Below are positions 31,764 through 42,728 of a stretch of 64,000 nucleotides of DNA, piece by piece. Where the stretch lies: assembly GCF_011074885.1 (NCBI RefSeq), contig NC_054689.1:2604001-2668000 (forward strand), given 5' to 3'. The stretch is from Brettanomyces bruxellensis (lineage: Eukaryota > Ascomycota > Pichiomycetes > Pichiales > Pichiaceae). How positions within the stretch are numbered: the first letter of the stretch is position 1; each line of letters starts with the position of its first letter. Both the position numbers and the translations under genes were made by a program. Below the pieces are notes generated by a model that did no database searches, was not told the origin of the DNA, and saw only the letters and a list, made by a program, of their open reading frames with translations.

Positions 31764-33050
31764 ATGAGGGACACGACCAGGGTGTGCGACCTACCAGATT
31801 TCCCCTTTCAGGATGTTCGTATCACCGGTCTTTTACTTGGCATCTCGAAAGATATGACAAGTCCTGGAAGACCGTATGTTTTACACATGACGGATTTTTC
31901 GAAGCCAAACTATAACGTAAGCCTTCATAATGGAAGCATGGCAACATGCTACGACTTTCTTAGGCTCGTATCAGGTAGAAAAACTGAGTTCAGGGGTCGG
32001 GATCTTCGCGATTGGACCGATCACATGTTTGATGTAATTTGCTTTAACAGAGAGTTCAATGGGTTGAAAACCCTCATTGAAAATAAAACACACAAAGATC
32101 TGAGCAACGAGGTTTGCTACTATGATATGATGAGTACTGCTGGGCTGCCGGATGGTAATTATTTTAATAAAGGGTCCGCAAAAGGAGTTGACTACACTCA
32201 AGACGCGTTATTTGAAAATGGCGAACGTACTTTTATCGCGCACTATTCTCCAACAACAAACGAGCAGGAAACTCAATTGGACAAGGCCGGCATATTTGTG
32301 TCCATATGCGTGAAGGCAAATGTTTATAAAGGCACATCTCAGCTGAAAGCAGTAATGAACTCTGTTATCGGAGGAGGCTTTTTTGTTCATAATATGACCG
32401 ATCCAGATGAAGATGTTCTTGATCCAGGGATAATGCATATACTGGTGGATTGGCGCAAATTCTTAGGAGTAGTTCAGACAACAAGCATTGCCATACGACC
32501 GAAAAAGTTGACCAATTCTTCAAATAACGAAAGTCAGAGAGTAGACTACGTCGAAAATGCCAATGAGAGCAAGTTAGCAGGTGATATAGCACCAGTATAC
32601 ACACCATTAAGTGTGCTAGAGAAGGTTCCGACTGAGCAGACAGGCAGACAGACATCATATCTGGTATATGTGGTAGTTGACAGTATAACAACAGATATTG
32701 ACAGTGAGGGTATTGCCTACAGAGAGTTAGAGACACAAAACTGGGTTTGCCGAGACCTGGAGGTGGAAATAGTGGATAGCAAAGGGCAGAAGCTGGGGAT
32801 AGCCGTATTAGGCAAGGATGTACCCCGCTTTGTACAAATAAACGGGCCAAAAGGCAGCTTCAAAGATGTTCAGGAGGAATTCGAGATGGAATTTCGGTCG
32901 AGGATAAAAGAGATGGTGTTGATGCAAAAAAAAGAGGGGATGCTCATCCGAAAAGTAAAACTTGCATTAGGTGGAACGGACAGCGCATATATACCGATTT
33001 GGCGGTGGATGTTTACGGATCCGGCAATTGAGGAAGAAGGTTCGAGTTAA
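31764..33050 (+). CDS. Candidate OB-fold single-strand DNA-binding protein (Cdc13/Pot1-like?)
   Basis: 428 residues from the ATG at 31764 (MRDTTRVCDLP). The frame is open 50 codons further up, but through poly-T/TA promoter DNA. No family is certain. The N-terminal FQDVRITGLLLGISKD, with PYVLHMTDFS, has the strand-turn-strand look of the first OB fold of Pot1/Cdc13 telomere proteins. Near the C-terminus, RDLEVEIVDSKGQKLGIAVL also looks OB-like. The protein is acidic/neutral with no membrane segment or enzyme motif. Telomere function would fit length and layout but is an inference from visual fold resemblance only. Confidence 0.4.
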   Translation: MRDTTRVCDLPDFPFQDVRITGLLLGISKDMTSPGRPYVLHMTDFSKPNYNVSLHNGSMATCYDFLRLVSGRKTEFRGRDLRDWTDHMFDVICFNREFNGLKTLIENKTHKDLSNEVCYYDMMSTAGLPDGNYFNKGSAKGVDYTQDALFENGERTFIAHYSPTTNEQETQLDKAGIFVSICVKANVYKGTSQLKAVMNSVIGGGFFVHNMTDPDEDVLDPGIMHILVDWRKFLGVVQTTSIAIRPKKLTNSSNNESQRVDYVENANESKLAGDIAPVYTPLSVLEKVPTEQTGRQTSYLVYVVVDSITTDIDSEGIAYRELETQNWVCRDLEVEIVDSKGQKLGIAVLGKDVPRFVQINGPKGSFKDVQEEFEMEFRSRIKEMVLMQKKEGMLIRKVKLALGGTDSAYIPIWRWMFTDPAIEEEGSS

Positions 33051-35305
33051 TGGATGTAGAATAATAGCAGACATAGCATTAGAATGAGCGAAACAATCAT
33101 CGATGGCCATTCGTACTGATAAGCAGGATTCTGTTTGCTAAGTCTCATGTAGTACAATTCACATAATGGGGGTGAAAATATAATATAGAAATTAGCTTAC
33201 GAGAGAACAAACCGTGCAATTGGAATGTAGGTGGGACCCTAAATAATTGCGATTAGTAATGTATAGAAAATCTTTCATGTACGATAGAGTACTTGTTTGG
33301 TTTCTGGAGCAATGCTGGTTATGCAAAGTGTAGGAACGAAGAATTTCCGCATTGACCGACGAAAGGGGAAGAATGCCAGGATAAATGAAATAAATGAAAT
33401 AAATGAAATAAATGAAATAAATGAAATAAATGAAATAAATGAAATAAATGAAATAAATGAAATAAATGAAATAAATGAAATAAATGAAATAAATGAAATA
33501 AATGAAATAAATGAAATAAATGAAATAAATGAAATAAATGAAATAAATGAAATAACTGAAATAAATGAAATTAACGGAACACGATGAATTAGAATAAAGC
33601 AGGCTGGACTAGACCAAGCGGAATAAAGGCGAAAGAGCTGATTATGCAAATGAAAGTAAGGCAAGGAAACAAGCAGGAAAAAAAGTATAAAAGTACTTAA
33701 AGCCACAACAACACATATGTGGCATCAAAAGATCCGTAAGTCGAAATTTCATCAGCCTCCCTTGTTTGCTGTTATTTGTTGGCTTTAGCGCTGAGGAAAG
33801 GAAAATTAATCTATAACCAGCATACCAACGTGCGAAGTATAAGGAGCAGTTTTTTATTGTTTAGGCGCGACTGAAAACAATGCCGGTATTCCAAAATCTT
33901 GACTTGACTGATTGCCAAATGACAAGTCGAAAGGAACCCGAAGTTTCGGCAGGCATTTTTAGCGTGATAATGTATGTGTGTGTAGTGTTAGGTTTCGATA
34001 AGTGTGGATATAATATGGGTTCGCATTTAATGTAGATGGCTATCTATATATATTAATGTCCTAGCTACAAGGTGTAGCGTTGACTGGGTGCACAATTGGG
34101 CATTGTTGCGAATGAGGATAAGAAATCAGCCTGTAATTGTTGACGCACTATATATTACAAATCCTTTGTGCCTTGAACGTTGGGGAAACACACCGAGGAC
34201 AATTTTTGGTCTTGGCGCTAGATTTTCCGGATTCGATTTAAGTCAATTTTGTGGCCAGTTGATATCTGAACATGGGGTATTTTCTTCAGCGACATGCGAC
34301 CGACGTCATATCTAATTGGTCTACAATTGTCACTTCATTAAGGAAAGAGCACACTAACTGAGGTGGACTGGTGATTTTTTTTCATGATTCCAGCTAGTTA
34401 TTTATTTATTTTATTTTATTTTATTTTTCTTCTTCTTTTTCTGCTTCTCCGTATTTCAGCTGGTTGCATTGTCCCGCAAGGCATTCTCTTCTTTATCTCT
34501 GGCATGATTTTTTTTACCCTCCCTATATCAATCGATTAAAGTGCAAACAGTTGGAAAGATGCACACAGTGTAGCTGCGGGAGCGAAATATAGGCTAGAAA
34601 ATACGGGCTATTTTTCAAAACCGATTTGGGACGTTTTATGGAAATTTCAGACCAGAGGCACCTCCTCACAGTTAGGCCGATTTCACACAATCAGAGCCTG
34701 AGCCTCAATTTCATATCAGTGAATTGGTAGTTTGTAATTCCTGATCTCAATCTCGTTGTCCAGGTCTCACACACCCATAATTTCCTATCTGGTAGATGCA
34801 TCATCTTTTTGCTTGGATCGAATTTCCGATACGTGGATAAAATAAGTAATTTATTAGCATCTTCTCCGTAACCTCCTATTATTTCCCGTTCTCTTTATGT
34901 TTTGCATTATATTATTTTAATTTACATTATTTTGGATTATTTTATTTTTACTTTCTCCCTGTACTTTTACTTTTACTTGTGCTGTTGTTCTTGCACTCTC
35001 ATTTCGGTTTCCCTCTGTTTATTGTTAATTTTCTTTATAGTTTTCTTTTTCCCCCTTTTCTTGTTAATCATCATTTTTTTTTTTTTCAATCCATAGTTAC
35101 AGCTACAGGGCTATCTTCAACATTCTTTCTCTTCACTCTTTCTAGCAAATTAACATTTTCGCCGGTGCACATCTCTAAACGCAGCAAAGCCACCTTGTAT
35201 TACCGGTTGATACCCAGAAGCCGAAATTGCATTAGCAAATTTATTAGAAAGCAGGCATCTCATTCCGGTATAAGTGGAAATTCTCTGGGCCCCCACAACA
35301 AGCAA
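33051..35305. other. 2.25-kb intergenic region with minisatellite, upstream of PSP1
   Basis: Contains the 9-bp tandem repeat (listed), then about 1.4 kb of AT-rich sequence without a credible gene, then pyrimidine-rich DNA (34880-35100) before PSP1. The PSP1 frame is open from 34979, but its first 109 codons are low-complexity and hydrophobic, so they were left in this region. Confidence 0.5.
33379..33575. repeat. 9-bp minisatellite (AATAAATGA), about 21 copies
   Basis: Near-perfect head-to-tail repeat of AATAAATGA over about 190 bp, with single-base variants only near the right end (ACTGA, TTAACGG). Because the unit is a multiple of three without stops, it creates matching long ORFs on both strands (N-E-I on plus, I-S-F on minus), which are artefacts. 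Confidence 0.95.
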
Positions 35306-35693
35306 ATGCCCAACACATTATCACAAGACGAGATGCGTGGGCAGGGCATCTTTCCCTCGGATATACCGCTTGATTACCAATTCAGTTCCGCTATTGATTC
35401 GAGCCTTAGTTATCAGCAATTGGAGGATCACCGGGATCAGGAGGACCAGATGCTTAGTTCACGGATGTCAGGATTATCTGTTCAGACGAATCCTTCATGG
35501 TCTGGGAATGTGATGCAGAAGCAGGCTAGTTTGCATCTGTCGTTTGGGCAGGTGCAGCAAATGCAACCAGAACAAGCACAGCAAATACAGCAGATCCATC
35601 AACAACCAGAACAAATGCAACAGCAACAAATGCAACAGCAACAAATGCAACAGCAACAAATGCAACAGCAACAAATGCATCAACAGCAAATGC

Positions 35694-35740
<47 letters not shown>

Positions 35741-37771
35741 ATACAACCAGAACAAATGCAACAACAACAAATACAGCAAATGCATCAACAACTACCCCAC
35801 CACCAGTTCCAGTACTTGCAGCCGCACCATCTGCTGAAGCAGCCACCAGCCTCATCGCCTTTCTTCTACCCTGCACAGTCGTCGCACGCGTCGTTCTCGG
35901 ACGAATTCTATTCCTCACCGCACTCGTCGGTCAGCTCGATAAGCAGAGAGTCTGTTTTCTCGCCTGCACAGCCGTTTCTCTTCGGCGGCAGCTCAGCCAC
36001 AACCAGCCACAGCAGCAGCTTCAGCCGCAGCAACAGTTCGAGCAGCACGGCCAACCGGAACTCCTTTAGTGCGGGAAACACCCAGGGGTCCGCAAGAGCT
36101 ACTCGGAGACCGAGCTATCTAGCAGAGCCCTTCTTCCAGACACAGTTTGCATCCGCACCTATCCCAGGGCAGGCCCCGGATTCGTCCGGCCTAACACCTC
36201 GCACCTCCGGCGGCCCATCTGCCACACCTCGCACCTCATGCGACTCTTCAGGCTCCCCAGCCTCCTCCTGTGCCACCATCACTGCCCAGGGTCGCCCCCA
36301 GTACGCGCTGCCGCCAAGACAGCACTCGTTTCCCTTCACATCCGTACCCCAGACTCCGGGATTCGACAGGTGTAGGGAGTACTCGGCACCGGCCTTGCAG
36401 ACGACCGGAATCGACGCGTCGTTTGTTGGGGCTCCCGCCGGCTGCTTCAAAGTCCCGCGGGTATCCTCCGTGTCCGAGGTGGCCGTTCCGCCGGAACAGC
36501 CCGACCATCCAGCGGGCAATTTCGTCCACTTGGAAGACGGCCTACTTTTGGACCGCGCCTCGAACACGATCGTCGGCTCGCGGCAACTCCGAGCCAAATT
36601 TCGCCTGTGCACGCCCTATTTCGGCGATTTAGCCGTTGCCATGGATGTGATTGGCCAGATGGAGCGGCTTCTAGGCGGTGCAGACTTGCCACGGGCCACT
36701 TGGGGGTCCACAGCCTCGTCGATCGACCCACTTTTGACAAGCTCCAGCTTGATGCATCCATCACACCCCCTAAATTCCGCCCCAATCGATGCGTTGAGGG
36801 CTCCCTTGCCCCTCCTGCAGAAGCGCACAAACAAGCTGTTGGATTTTCTACTAACGCAAAACACAGACTTGAAGTCCACCTGCCACATGGCGGCCAAAAA
36901 CTACTCGCTCATCCTCAACAAAAACGGCCGTCTGGACATCATCTCCTTCCCCAGAAAGTCCAATTTGCAGTTGTCAGCCCAGGATATCATAATAATAGAG
37001 GGCGACAGGGGGAAAGACCTCGTCATGGTGTTGAAGCCAGTCGTCGAATTCCGCTTTGCGTTGTTTTTCAACTACTTGAAGAAAAAACTACATCTCAAAA
37101 GCCTCGAGTTCGGCAACTCCGGATGCTCCGGAAGCAGAAAGAAGGACCGTGGTAACAACAACAATAACAACAACAAGTCTTCGAAGAAGTCTAGGTCCAT
37201 AATCAACGAAGACGAAAACTTCATCACTCTTCCAAACAAGCAGATTCTCCGGTTCGCCAAGCCACAGGAACTCAACCAGCTCCTCTCCAAATACAACGAC
37301 GAGTTGGTCGCACTTAAAATCTGCCTCAACTATGCCTCCTCGCTCAACTTGAACTTGATCATTAAGAACGTCGAGTTCCAGTTCGACAAGAAGAAACTCA
37401 TCATATACTATTATTGTCTCCAACGGCTGGATTTCCGTGGGCTCATCAAAGAACTATTCAAAGTGTACAAGACTCGAATCTGGCTATGTGCCATCCTCCC
37501 CTTGGAAAAAAGCTCCCAGCCCCTCATTGACTACGAAATGGGCTCCAGGGGCATTATCAAGGATGATAAATCCTACAGGTCCGAGACCAATGTTGTCAAA
37601 GACGACTTGCCGGGCACAGACCAACTCTATAATCTTGCTGACATTCAACATCCCTTGAGTTTCCACTCCCGGATATTCGCCAGTCTCATTGATGTCTACA
37701 GTTACGAAATATCCCACCCGGAGACCTTTGGCGATAAATACCGGTTTCTAGGTGGCGATTTCAAGGCATAG
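35306..37771 (+). CDS. PSP1: Psp1-like protein with PSP1 C-terminal domain and polyQ
   Basis: 821 residues from the ATG at 35306 (MPNTLSQDEMRGQ), close to S. cerevisiae Psp1 (841). Psp1 was found as a suppressor of DNA polymerase alpha and delta mutants and is cytoplasmic. The molecular role is unclear. The N-terminal half is low complexity: a Q/M-rich tract encoded by CAA/CAG repeats (about 35565-35795), then S/P/T-rich sequence. The conserved C-terminal PSP1 domain includes NQLLSKYNDELVALKICL, IIKNVEFQFDKKKLIIYYYC and RLDFRGLIKELFKVYKTRIW. GC content rises sharply in 35850-36700 relative to neighbours. The exact start is uncertain because the frame extends upstream. Confidence 0.85.
35565..35795 (+). 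repeat. Glutamine/methionine codon repeat in PSP1
   Basis: CAA/CAG-rich tract with an AACAAATGCAACAGC-type 15-bp unit repeated in its first part and an uninterrupted CAA run of about 15 codons in its middle. Mirror ORFs on other frames are shadows of this repeat. Confidence 0.9.
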
Positions 37772-38403
37772 AATAGAACCCACCTCAATTGTTATGATGT
37801 CTGTTTATGTGCTTTTTTTTATTATATTCTATTTTATTTTACTCACGTCCTTTTCCTTCATTACTTTATTATTCGTTCATTATTCCTTATTTTGTTTGAT
37901 ACCTCGACTTTACTGCTTTTCCCCTCTGATTCTTCTTTTTGATTGCAGCTGCATACTGCACTTTTTTTTGTTTCAACTGGATTCATCTTAAACTACCATA
38001 TGTTCTAGCTGCACCCCACTCCACTTCAGTTTTGCTTTTTCTAGCTTTCTCCCTACTCTTTTCATTTCTCCATACAGTGCACTTTTTCCTCCCTCCGGAC
38101 AATTCGGATCTTTTTGATACATTTTGTTTAGCGATACGAATGTCTTTTGCTTTGGACTGTCGATATCTAGTGGTGCGTTTGATAAAATTTATAAATGGCC
38201 ACTCAGTTTAATTTAATAAATACAAGTTATGAGACGCATATTTGTAGGAATGGCTGTGCTCCTCTCTCTGCTCCTGAAATTTTCAGTATTATCGAGATCT
38301 ACCTAATTTGTCCACTTTTTTTTTCACCTTGTACTTTCGGCGCTTATCTAATCTTTAGACTCGCTTTGTGTTCAGTCGCAAATCCAATGCCAATTAACCG
38401 CAG
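37772..38403. other. Intergenic region PSP1/FGGY kinase
   Basis: About 630 bp, T/C-rich on the plus strand. No gene or RNA was recognised. Confidence 0.5.
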
Positions 38404-40167
38404 ATGACTAACTGCTTTATTGGAATAGACGTGGGATCGAAATCGGTGCGGGCGGTTGCAATTGGTTCTGATGATGGGGCTATCTTGGCAAAGTGTGAAC
38501 ATCCTATAAGCTATGAAGTTGATGCTCAAGATAAATCATATATTACATCCAGCCAGGAAGACTTATGGAATGCCACTGTACACTGCATAAGAGGAGCAAT
38601 AGAGCATATAGCCTTTGAGCCAGTAGTTGAGGCAATTTGTGTTGATGCCACCTGTTCGTTGGCAGTTTCAAAAGTGACTTCTAAGGGTACCGTCTTGCCA
38701 CAAGACACTGATCATTTATATGGAGAAGGAAAATATCAAGAGAAGGACAGAGAGAAGGATAAAGATAAGGATAGAGAGAAAGATAAAGGAATAGTCTTTT
38801 GGATGGATCATAGATCAAAGGAATGTTGGACACCAGACGGATGTAAAGAATACCTGAACAAACTTGGGGGATGCTTTATTCCGGAAATGGCAGTACCTAA
38901 AGTGCAGAAGATATATCATGATTTAAAGCATCTGGGAAGGGAGGCAGAGTTCCAGCAACTTCTCTTTTTTGACTTGCACAACTGGTTAGAGTGCATGCTT
39001 ATTGATGGGCCGCAGAATTTGAACGCAAAAGGCAGTACTCTGAGTGAAGAGTGGTACAATCATGAAAATATCGGTATTGATGGCTCTTTGGCAGGTTTCA
39101 CACTTGAATTCTACAACCGAAGCTGCAAAATTCCCTTGGAAAGTGAACAGGTTAGACAAGGAAGGTCGAGACTTGACTCAGGGGTGCCATTTGCAGGTGA
39201 AGTACTTGGAACCGTGAATAAATCGCTTGAATCTGCGTTAGGAATAAAGCAAAAGCAACCAGTGAACGTTTGCTCGGGTCTAATAGATTGTTATGCTTCA
39301 TTCTTTACAAACTTCGCCACAAACAATGTGCCTCAAAACCAAATATGTGCGGAGAATACCGTTATAATGGTAGCGGGAACATCAGCATGCTATCTAACCG
39401 CTTCTAGAAAGCCAATTGAACCTCCTAATGGTATGTGGGGAGGATTCCAAATAATGCCTGGCCAGTGGTTTTATGAAGGAGGACTTAGCTGCTGCGGAAT
39501 ACTTCTTGAAAACCTTTTTGATTATCATCCATGCTCCCCAAATGCTAGAGGGATGAATCCGAAATCAGCGTCTTTTTGGTACGAGGTGGATCGAATGGTC
39601 AAAGATGAGACTTCAGCTTTTTCTTGTCCATGGATGATGAATGCTACGAAGTACTACAGTGGCGAATATCTTGGGAATAGAACTCCATTTAATGACTCAC
39701 AAATATCTGCGTATATGATTGGCGGATCGATGGTTCCGGACAGAGCCGATTTCGTGTCGAGGTATCTTCTTATCCTAGAGCACATAGTGTTGGAATCACG
39801 GTTGATGTTGCAGTGCTTTGTGGAAGATTCCTTTCCTGTTAAGAACATTCTTGTGTGCGGTTCTTTTTCGAAAAACAACCTTTTTCTGGGTTTGATGAGC
39901 CAGGTATTGCACGCGAAACTTGGAATATACGTTGTGAAGTCGGCAGGAAATGCCGTTGATGAGAAATTCCAGTCTGCATTGGGGATGGCTCGTTTGGCGA
40001 GATCAAAACTTACAAGTTGCGCCAAGTTAGATGCCGGCACGTTTAGCTTTATACACTCGGAGGATGACCAGAAACTCGTTGAGCTGATGGATGTGAAGTA
40101 TGAGATGCTCGAGCACATGATTAGGCTACAGCAATCGTTCAATGATAGGGTTCATAATATTACATGA
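38404..40167 (+). CDS. FGGY-family carbohydrate kinase (YDR109C-like, probable D-ribulokinase)
   Basis: A 587-residue sugar kinase of the FGGY family, related to the fungal YDR109C/FGGY pentulose kinases thought to repair D-ribulose. The N-terminal phosphate-binding motif IGIDVGSKSVRAVAI and EAICVDATCSLAV are clear. WMDHRSKECW (substrate/catalytic region, with the DHR seen in ribulokinases), the second-domain AGTSACYLTASRKP, and ILVCGSFSKNNLF near the adenosine site follow. A charged insert, EKDREKDKDKDREKDKG (38743-38790), interrupts the first domain in a surface-like position. The gene ends 27 bp from the stop of the convergent kinase gene. Confidence 0.85.
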   Translation: MTNCFIGIDVGSKSVRAVAIGSDDGAILAKCEHPISYEVDAQDKSYITSSQEDLWNATVHCIRGAIEHIAFEPVVEAICVDATCSLAVSKVTSKGTVLPQDTDHLYGEGKYQEKDREKDKDKDREKDKGIVFWMDHRSKECWTPDGCKEYLNKLGGCFIPEMAVPKVQKIYHDLKHLGREAEFQQLLFFDLHNWLECMLIDGPQNLNAKGSTLSEEWYNHENIGIDGSLAGFTLEFYNRSCKIPLESEQVRQGRSRLDSGVPFAGEVLGTVNKSLESALGIKQKQPVNVCSGLIDCYASFFTNFATNNVPQNQICAENTVIMVAGTSACYLTASRKPIEPPNGMWGGFQIMPGQWFYEGGLSCCGILLENLFDYHPCSPNARGMNPKSASFWYEVDRMVKDETSAFSCPWMMNATKYYSGEYLGNRTPFNDSQISAYMIGGSMVPDRADFVSRYLLILEHIVLESRLMLQCFVEDSFPVKNILVCGSFSKNNLFLGLMSQVLHAKLGIYVVKSAGNAVDEKFQSALGMARLARSKLTSCAKLDAGTFSFIHSEDDQKLVELMDVKYEMLEHMIRLQQSFNDRVHNIT

Positions 40168-40194
40168 GCCGCAGCTGCTCAACAAGTTGCAAAT

Positions 40195-41568
40195 TTAGGA
40201 GGAAGAAAGCCACTGGTGATCACATATCTGGTCTATGGTCCATCTCTTCGTTCTTTTCACGAGTAGGTGATCGACGATTTCCTTTGCCTGAGAAAAATCA
40301 TTTCCTTGCGAGTCCTTCCCGTTATCTTGCAATTGGTACCAGGACCACGTGATGGTTGATATTCGGTGGGAAGGCCTGGAAGATCTTCCAGATCTATGTG
40401 AATTGGGCGGGGAGTCAAAAGGCAGCCGGCCCTCCAATATGGAATATAGAAGAACACCAAGTGCCCAACAGTCGTTCTGTTTTCCGTCATACTTAAGTCC
40501 AAGAAGCAACTCAGGCGATACGTAATCCTCGGATCCACATCGGGTGGTCAATAAGGGATCGTCCTTGCTGATTTTTTTCGATAAACCAAAGTCAGAGAGG
40601 ACAGCAACGCGATCGGGGACGTTGTTGGTCCACAAGTCGATATCCGAGATGCCATAGATCAGAAGCACGTTTTCAAGCTTGATGTCACGATGGCATATAT
40701 CATGATGGTGCAAATAGCGAACTGCCGAGGCCACGTTCGAAAAAATGGCACGAACAACATTCTCATGTAGCGACAGCCTGTGCTTCAAGACCATATCAAA
40801 CATATCACCGCCTCTATAGAAGCTCATGGCCATGGTGACGTGGTTGTGCTTCAAATCCGAGTTGTAGCCAAACAACTTGACGATGTTTGGATGCGATATC
40901 TCTTGCAATATCTCCAATTCTCTCAAGAGCGAACCCTGAACCCTCAATCGGGTGTCATCGTCCTCATCCGGGTCAACTCTCACCACCTTGATTGCGTTTT
41001 TCCTGTCAACAGTGACGTACACTTTGCTAAATGACCCCTCTCCGATTTCTTCCCGGCGGCACTTCCACACCTGCCGACGGTTTGTTTTCGGCTCGTACGT
41101 GACAAACACGGAGATTCCAGCGGTACCTGCCGGCCTGGAACTTTCCTCCGCATGGTGAAACTCCAATCTTTCTTCCTCCAGTAGCGGAGGCTCCATAGGT
41201 CTCGATGCAATTCTATCAACAGGACCTATTCTGAAATTCCGCTTGCCCAGTACTGGTGATATGGCTGTGTTGGTGAATTCACAAAGCACTCTTTGCCTGG
41301 GTTTCGGTAGGATTATCGGTTCGGGTTGTGATGAATGCAAAGATTTCGCTCCTCCGGCCCTATCCTGTGACCCGGGCCGGCGTATTTTGGGAATTCTCAA
41401 TGGAATTGGAGTTGCTTCGACATGCTTCTTCTCGTTTTTGCTTATATCGTCAGAATTGGCTACTTTCGACACTATAAGCTCGTCGGAATCGCCCGAAATG
41501 TGAAGATCTCCTGATGTAGGCTTTATCGTCTGCTCTGGGATCTCGGAATTGTGCTCATTGTACGACAT
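40195..41568 (-). CDS. Serine/threonine protein kinase, Prr1/Prr2-like
   Basis: 457 residues: about 170 disordered residues, then a kinase domain to the C-terminus. Motifs are GEGSFSKVY, AIKVVRVD, HDICHRDIKLENVLL, LSDFGLSKK, TTRCGSEDYVSPELLLG and DCWALGVLLYSILEGRLPFD. All catalytic residues are present, so it should be active. Layout and activation-loop sequence recall S. cerevisiae Prr1/Prr2 (pheromone-response and related signalling), but this is a by-eye call and another Npr1-group kinase cannot be excluded. It is tail-to-tail with the FGGY kinase and divergent from RGR1. Confidence 0.8.
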   Translation of the reverse strand: MSYNEHNSEIPEQTIKPTSGDLHISGDSDELIVSKVANSDDISKNEKKHVEATPIPLRIPKIRRPGSQDRAGGAKSLHSSQPEPIILPKPRQRVLCEFTNTAISPVLGKRNFRIGPVDRIASRPMEPPLLEEERLEFHHAEESSRPAGTAGISVFVTYEPKTNRRQVWKCRREEIGEGSFSKVYVTVDRKNAIKVVRVDPDEDDDTRLRVQGSLLRELEILQEISHPNIVKLFGYNSDLKHNHVTMAMSFYRGGDMFDMVLKHRLSLHENVVRAIFSNVASAVRYLHHHDICHRDIKLENVLLIYGISDIDLWTNNVPDRVAVLSDFGLSKKISKDDPLLTTRCGSEDYVSPELLLGLKYDGKQNDCWALGVLLYSILEGRLPFDSPPNSHRSGRSSRPSHRISTITWSWYQLQDNGKDSQGNDFSQAKEIVDHLLVKRTKRWTIDQICDHQWLSSS

Positions 41569-42728
41569 ATAGAAAGAGATGGAGGTCTATCTGTCCGTTT
41601 ATCACTGTGTGTAGAGATGTTGTCTGCCGATGCGATGCTATATGTATCAGTTTGAAATTCTTTGCCGATCGGTCCAATCTGGTGTTGTGGATGGTTGTGC
41701 AGGTTGAGACGGATCTGAATTATGGCTATATTGAAAGTTTTCGGGAAATGGATGGTGCAAAATCTGAGAGATGGCTGTTTATAAAGTGGTTTGTATATAT
41801 CTGGATCTATCTATGTCTAATTACCATAAAAAAATGGTTCCCAATGTATCCCTATTCTGCCCGTAGCTATCTTTATACTCCAGATTGCTACCGTCTCGAA
41901 TAATGCTTTCCTCGTATATGAAATCGTCTTATCACACACGTGTGGAGTACAGATAAGAATATCACCGAGAAGCAAATTTGTTTACTGGGTCTGATCAGCA
42001 CTTTTTTTTGGTACATCGACCTTACCGATCAGCCGATCCAATTATTCTAGATGATTTAATGCACCAAGCTGCTTGCTTTTTTTAAATTTTTTTTTTTGAC
42101 CTTTAGGTAAATTTTCATCCCGCCCCATCAAAATTCGCGCGTTCAGTCTTCCGCACTCACTTCTCGTTTACAGCCAGATACCGATCAGTGGGAAGGAGTA
42201 ACTTATCCTACATGAACCAGTCACTAACTTCAAGCTATTTATTTCATTTAATTTTTTTTTTTTTTTTTCATCTTCACGTCTCACAAAAATTCACCGCTCT
42301 TGCTTTTTAGTCACTCATTTGCTTCAATTACAGCCAGCATATATAACCAACGTCATATCTGGTTTGTATCATCGTGGTCATTTTGAAGAGACTAGAAGGC
42401 CGGGCATCTTCGTGTATTGGGGCAATTCCACGTTTGCTTTTTACTATTGGTCATTTTTTTTGCTTTTTTTTTATCCCTTTGCGAGTGTTGACAGAAGACA
42501 TCAAAATATACATACTGGAGTCCTAGACAGCATTGGAAAACAATTCATAACACAATCCTTTTGTTCTCGTCAGCCTTCCTCGCTTTGCATAAATACCCGT
42601 CATTGAGAACAGATTCATTATCCTGATCCGGTAAAATACTGAAAAACTACCGTGTGCAGATTTGGCTGAAACAGCTCGATTAGATATAGCATTACCGCAA
42701 AATAGCAGCACAGCAGACAAAAGCAAAA
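41569..42728. other. Divergent intergenic region kinase/RGR1
   Basis: About 1.16 kb with several T-runs (42003, 42079, 42249), a CACGTG-containing palindrome near 41937, and no credible gene. Confidence 0.5.

Noticed and set aside
33297..33587. 96-codon N-E-I repeat ORF, and a mirror I-S-F ORF on the other strand
   Set aside because: Both come from a 9-bp repeat without stop codons and have no non-repeat coding content.
35495..35918. Poly-L, poly-V and poly-N ORFs opposite or offset to PSP1
   Set aside because: They are other-frame readings of the CAA/CAG tract in PSP1.
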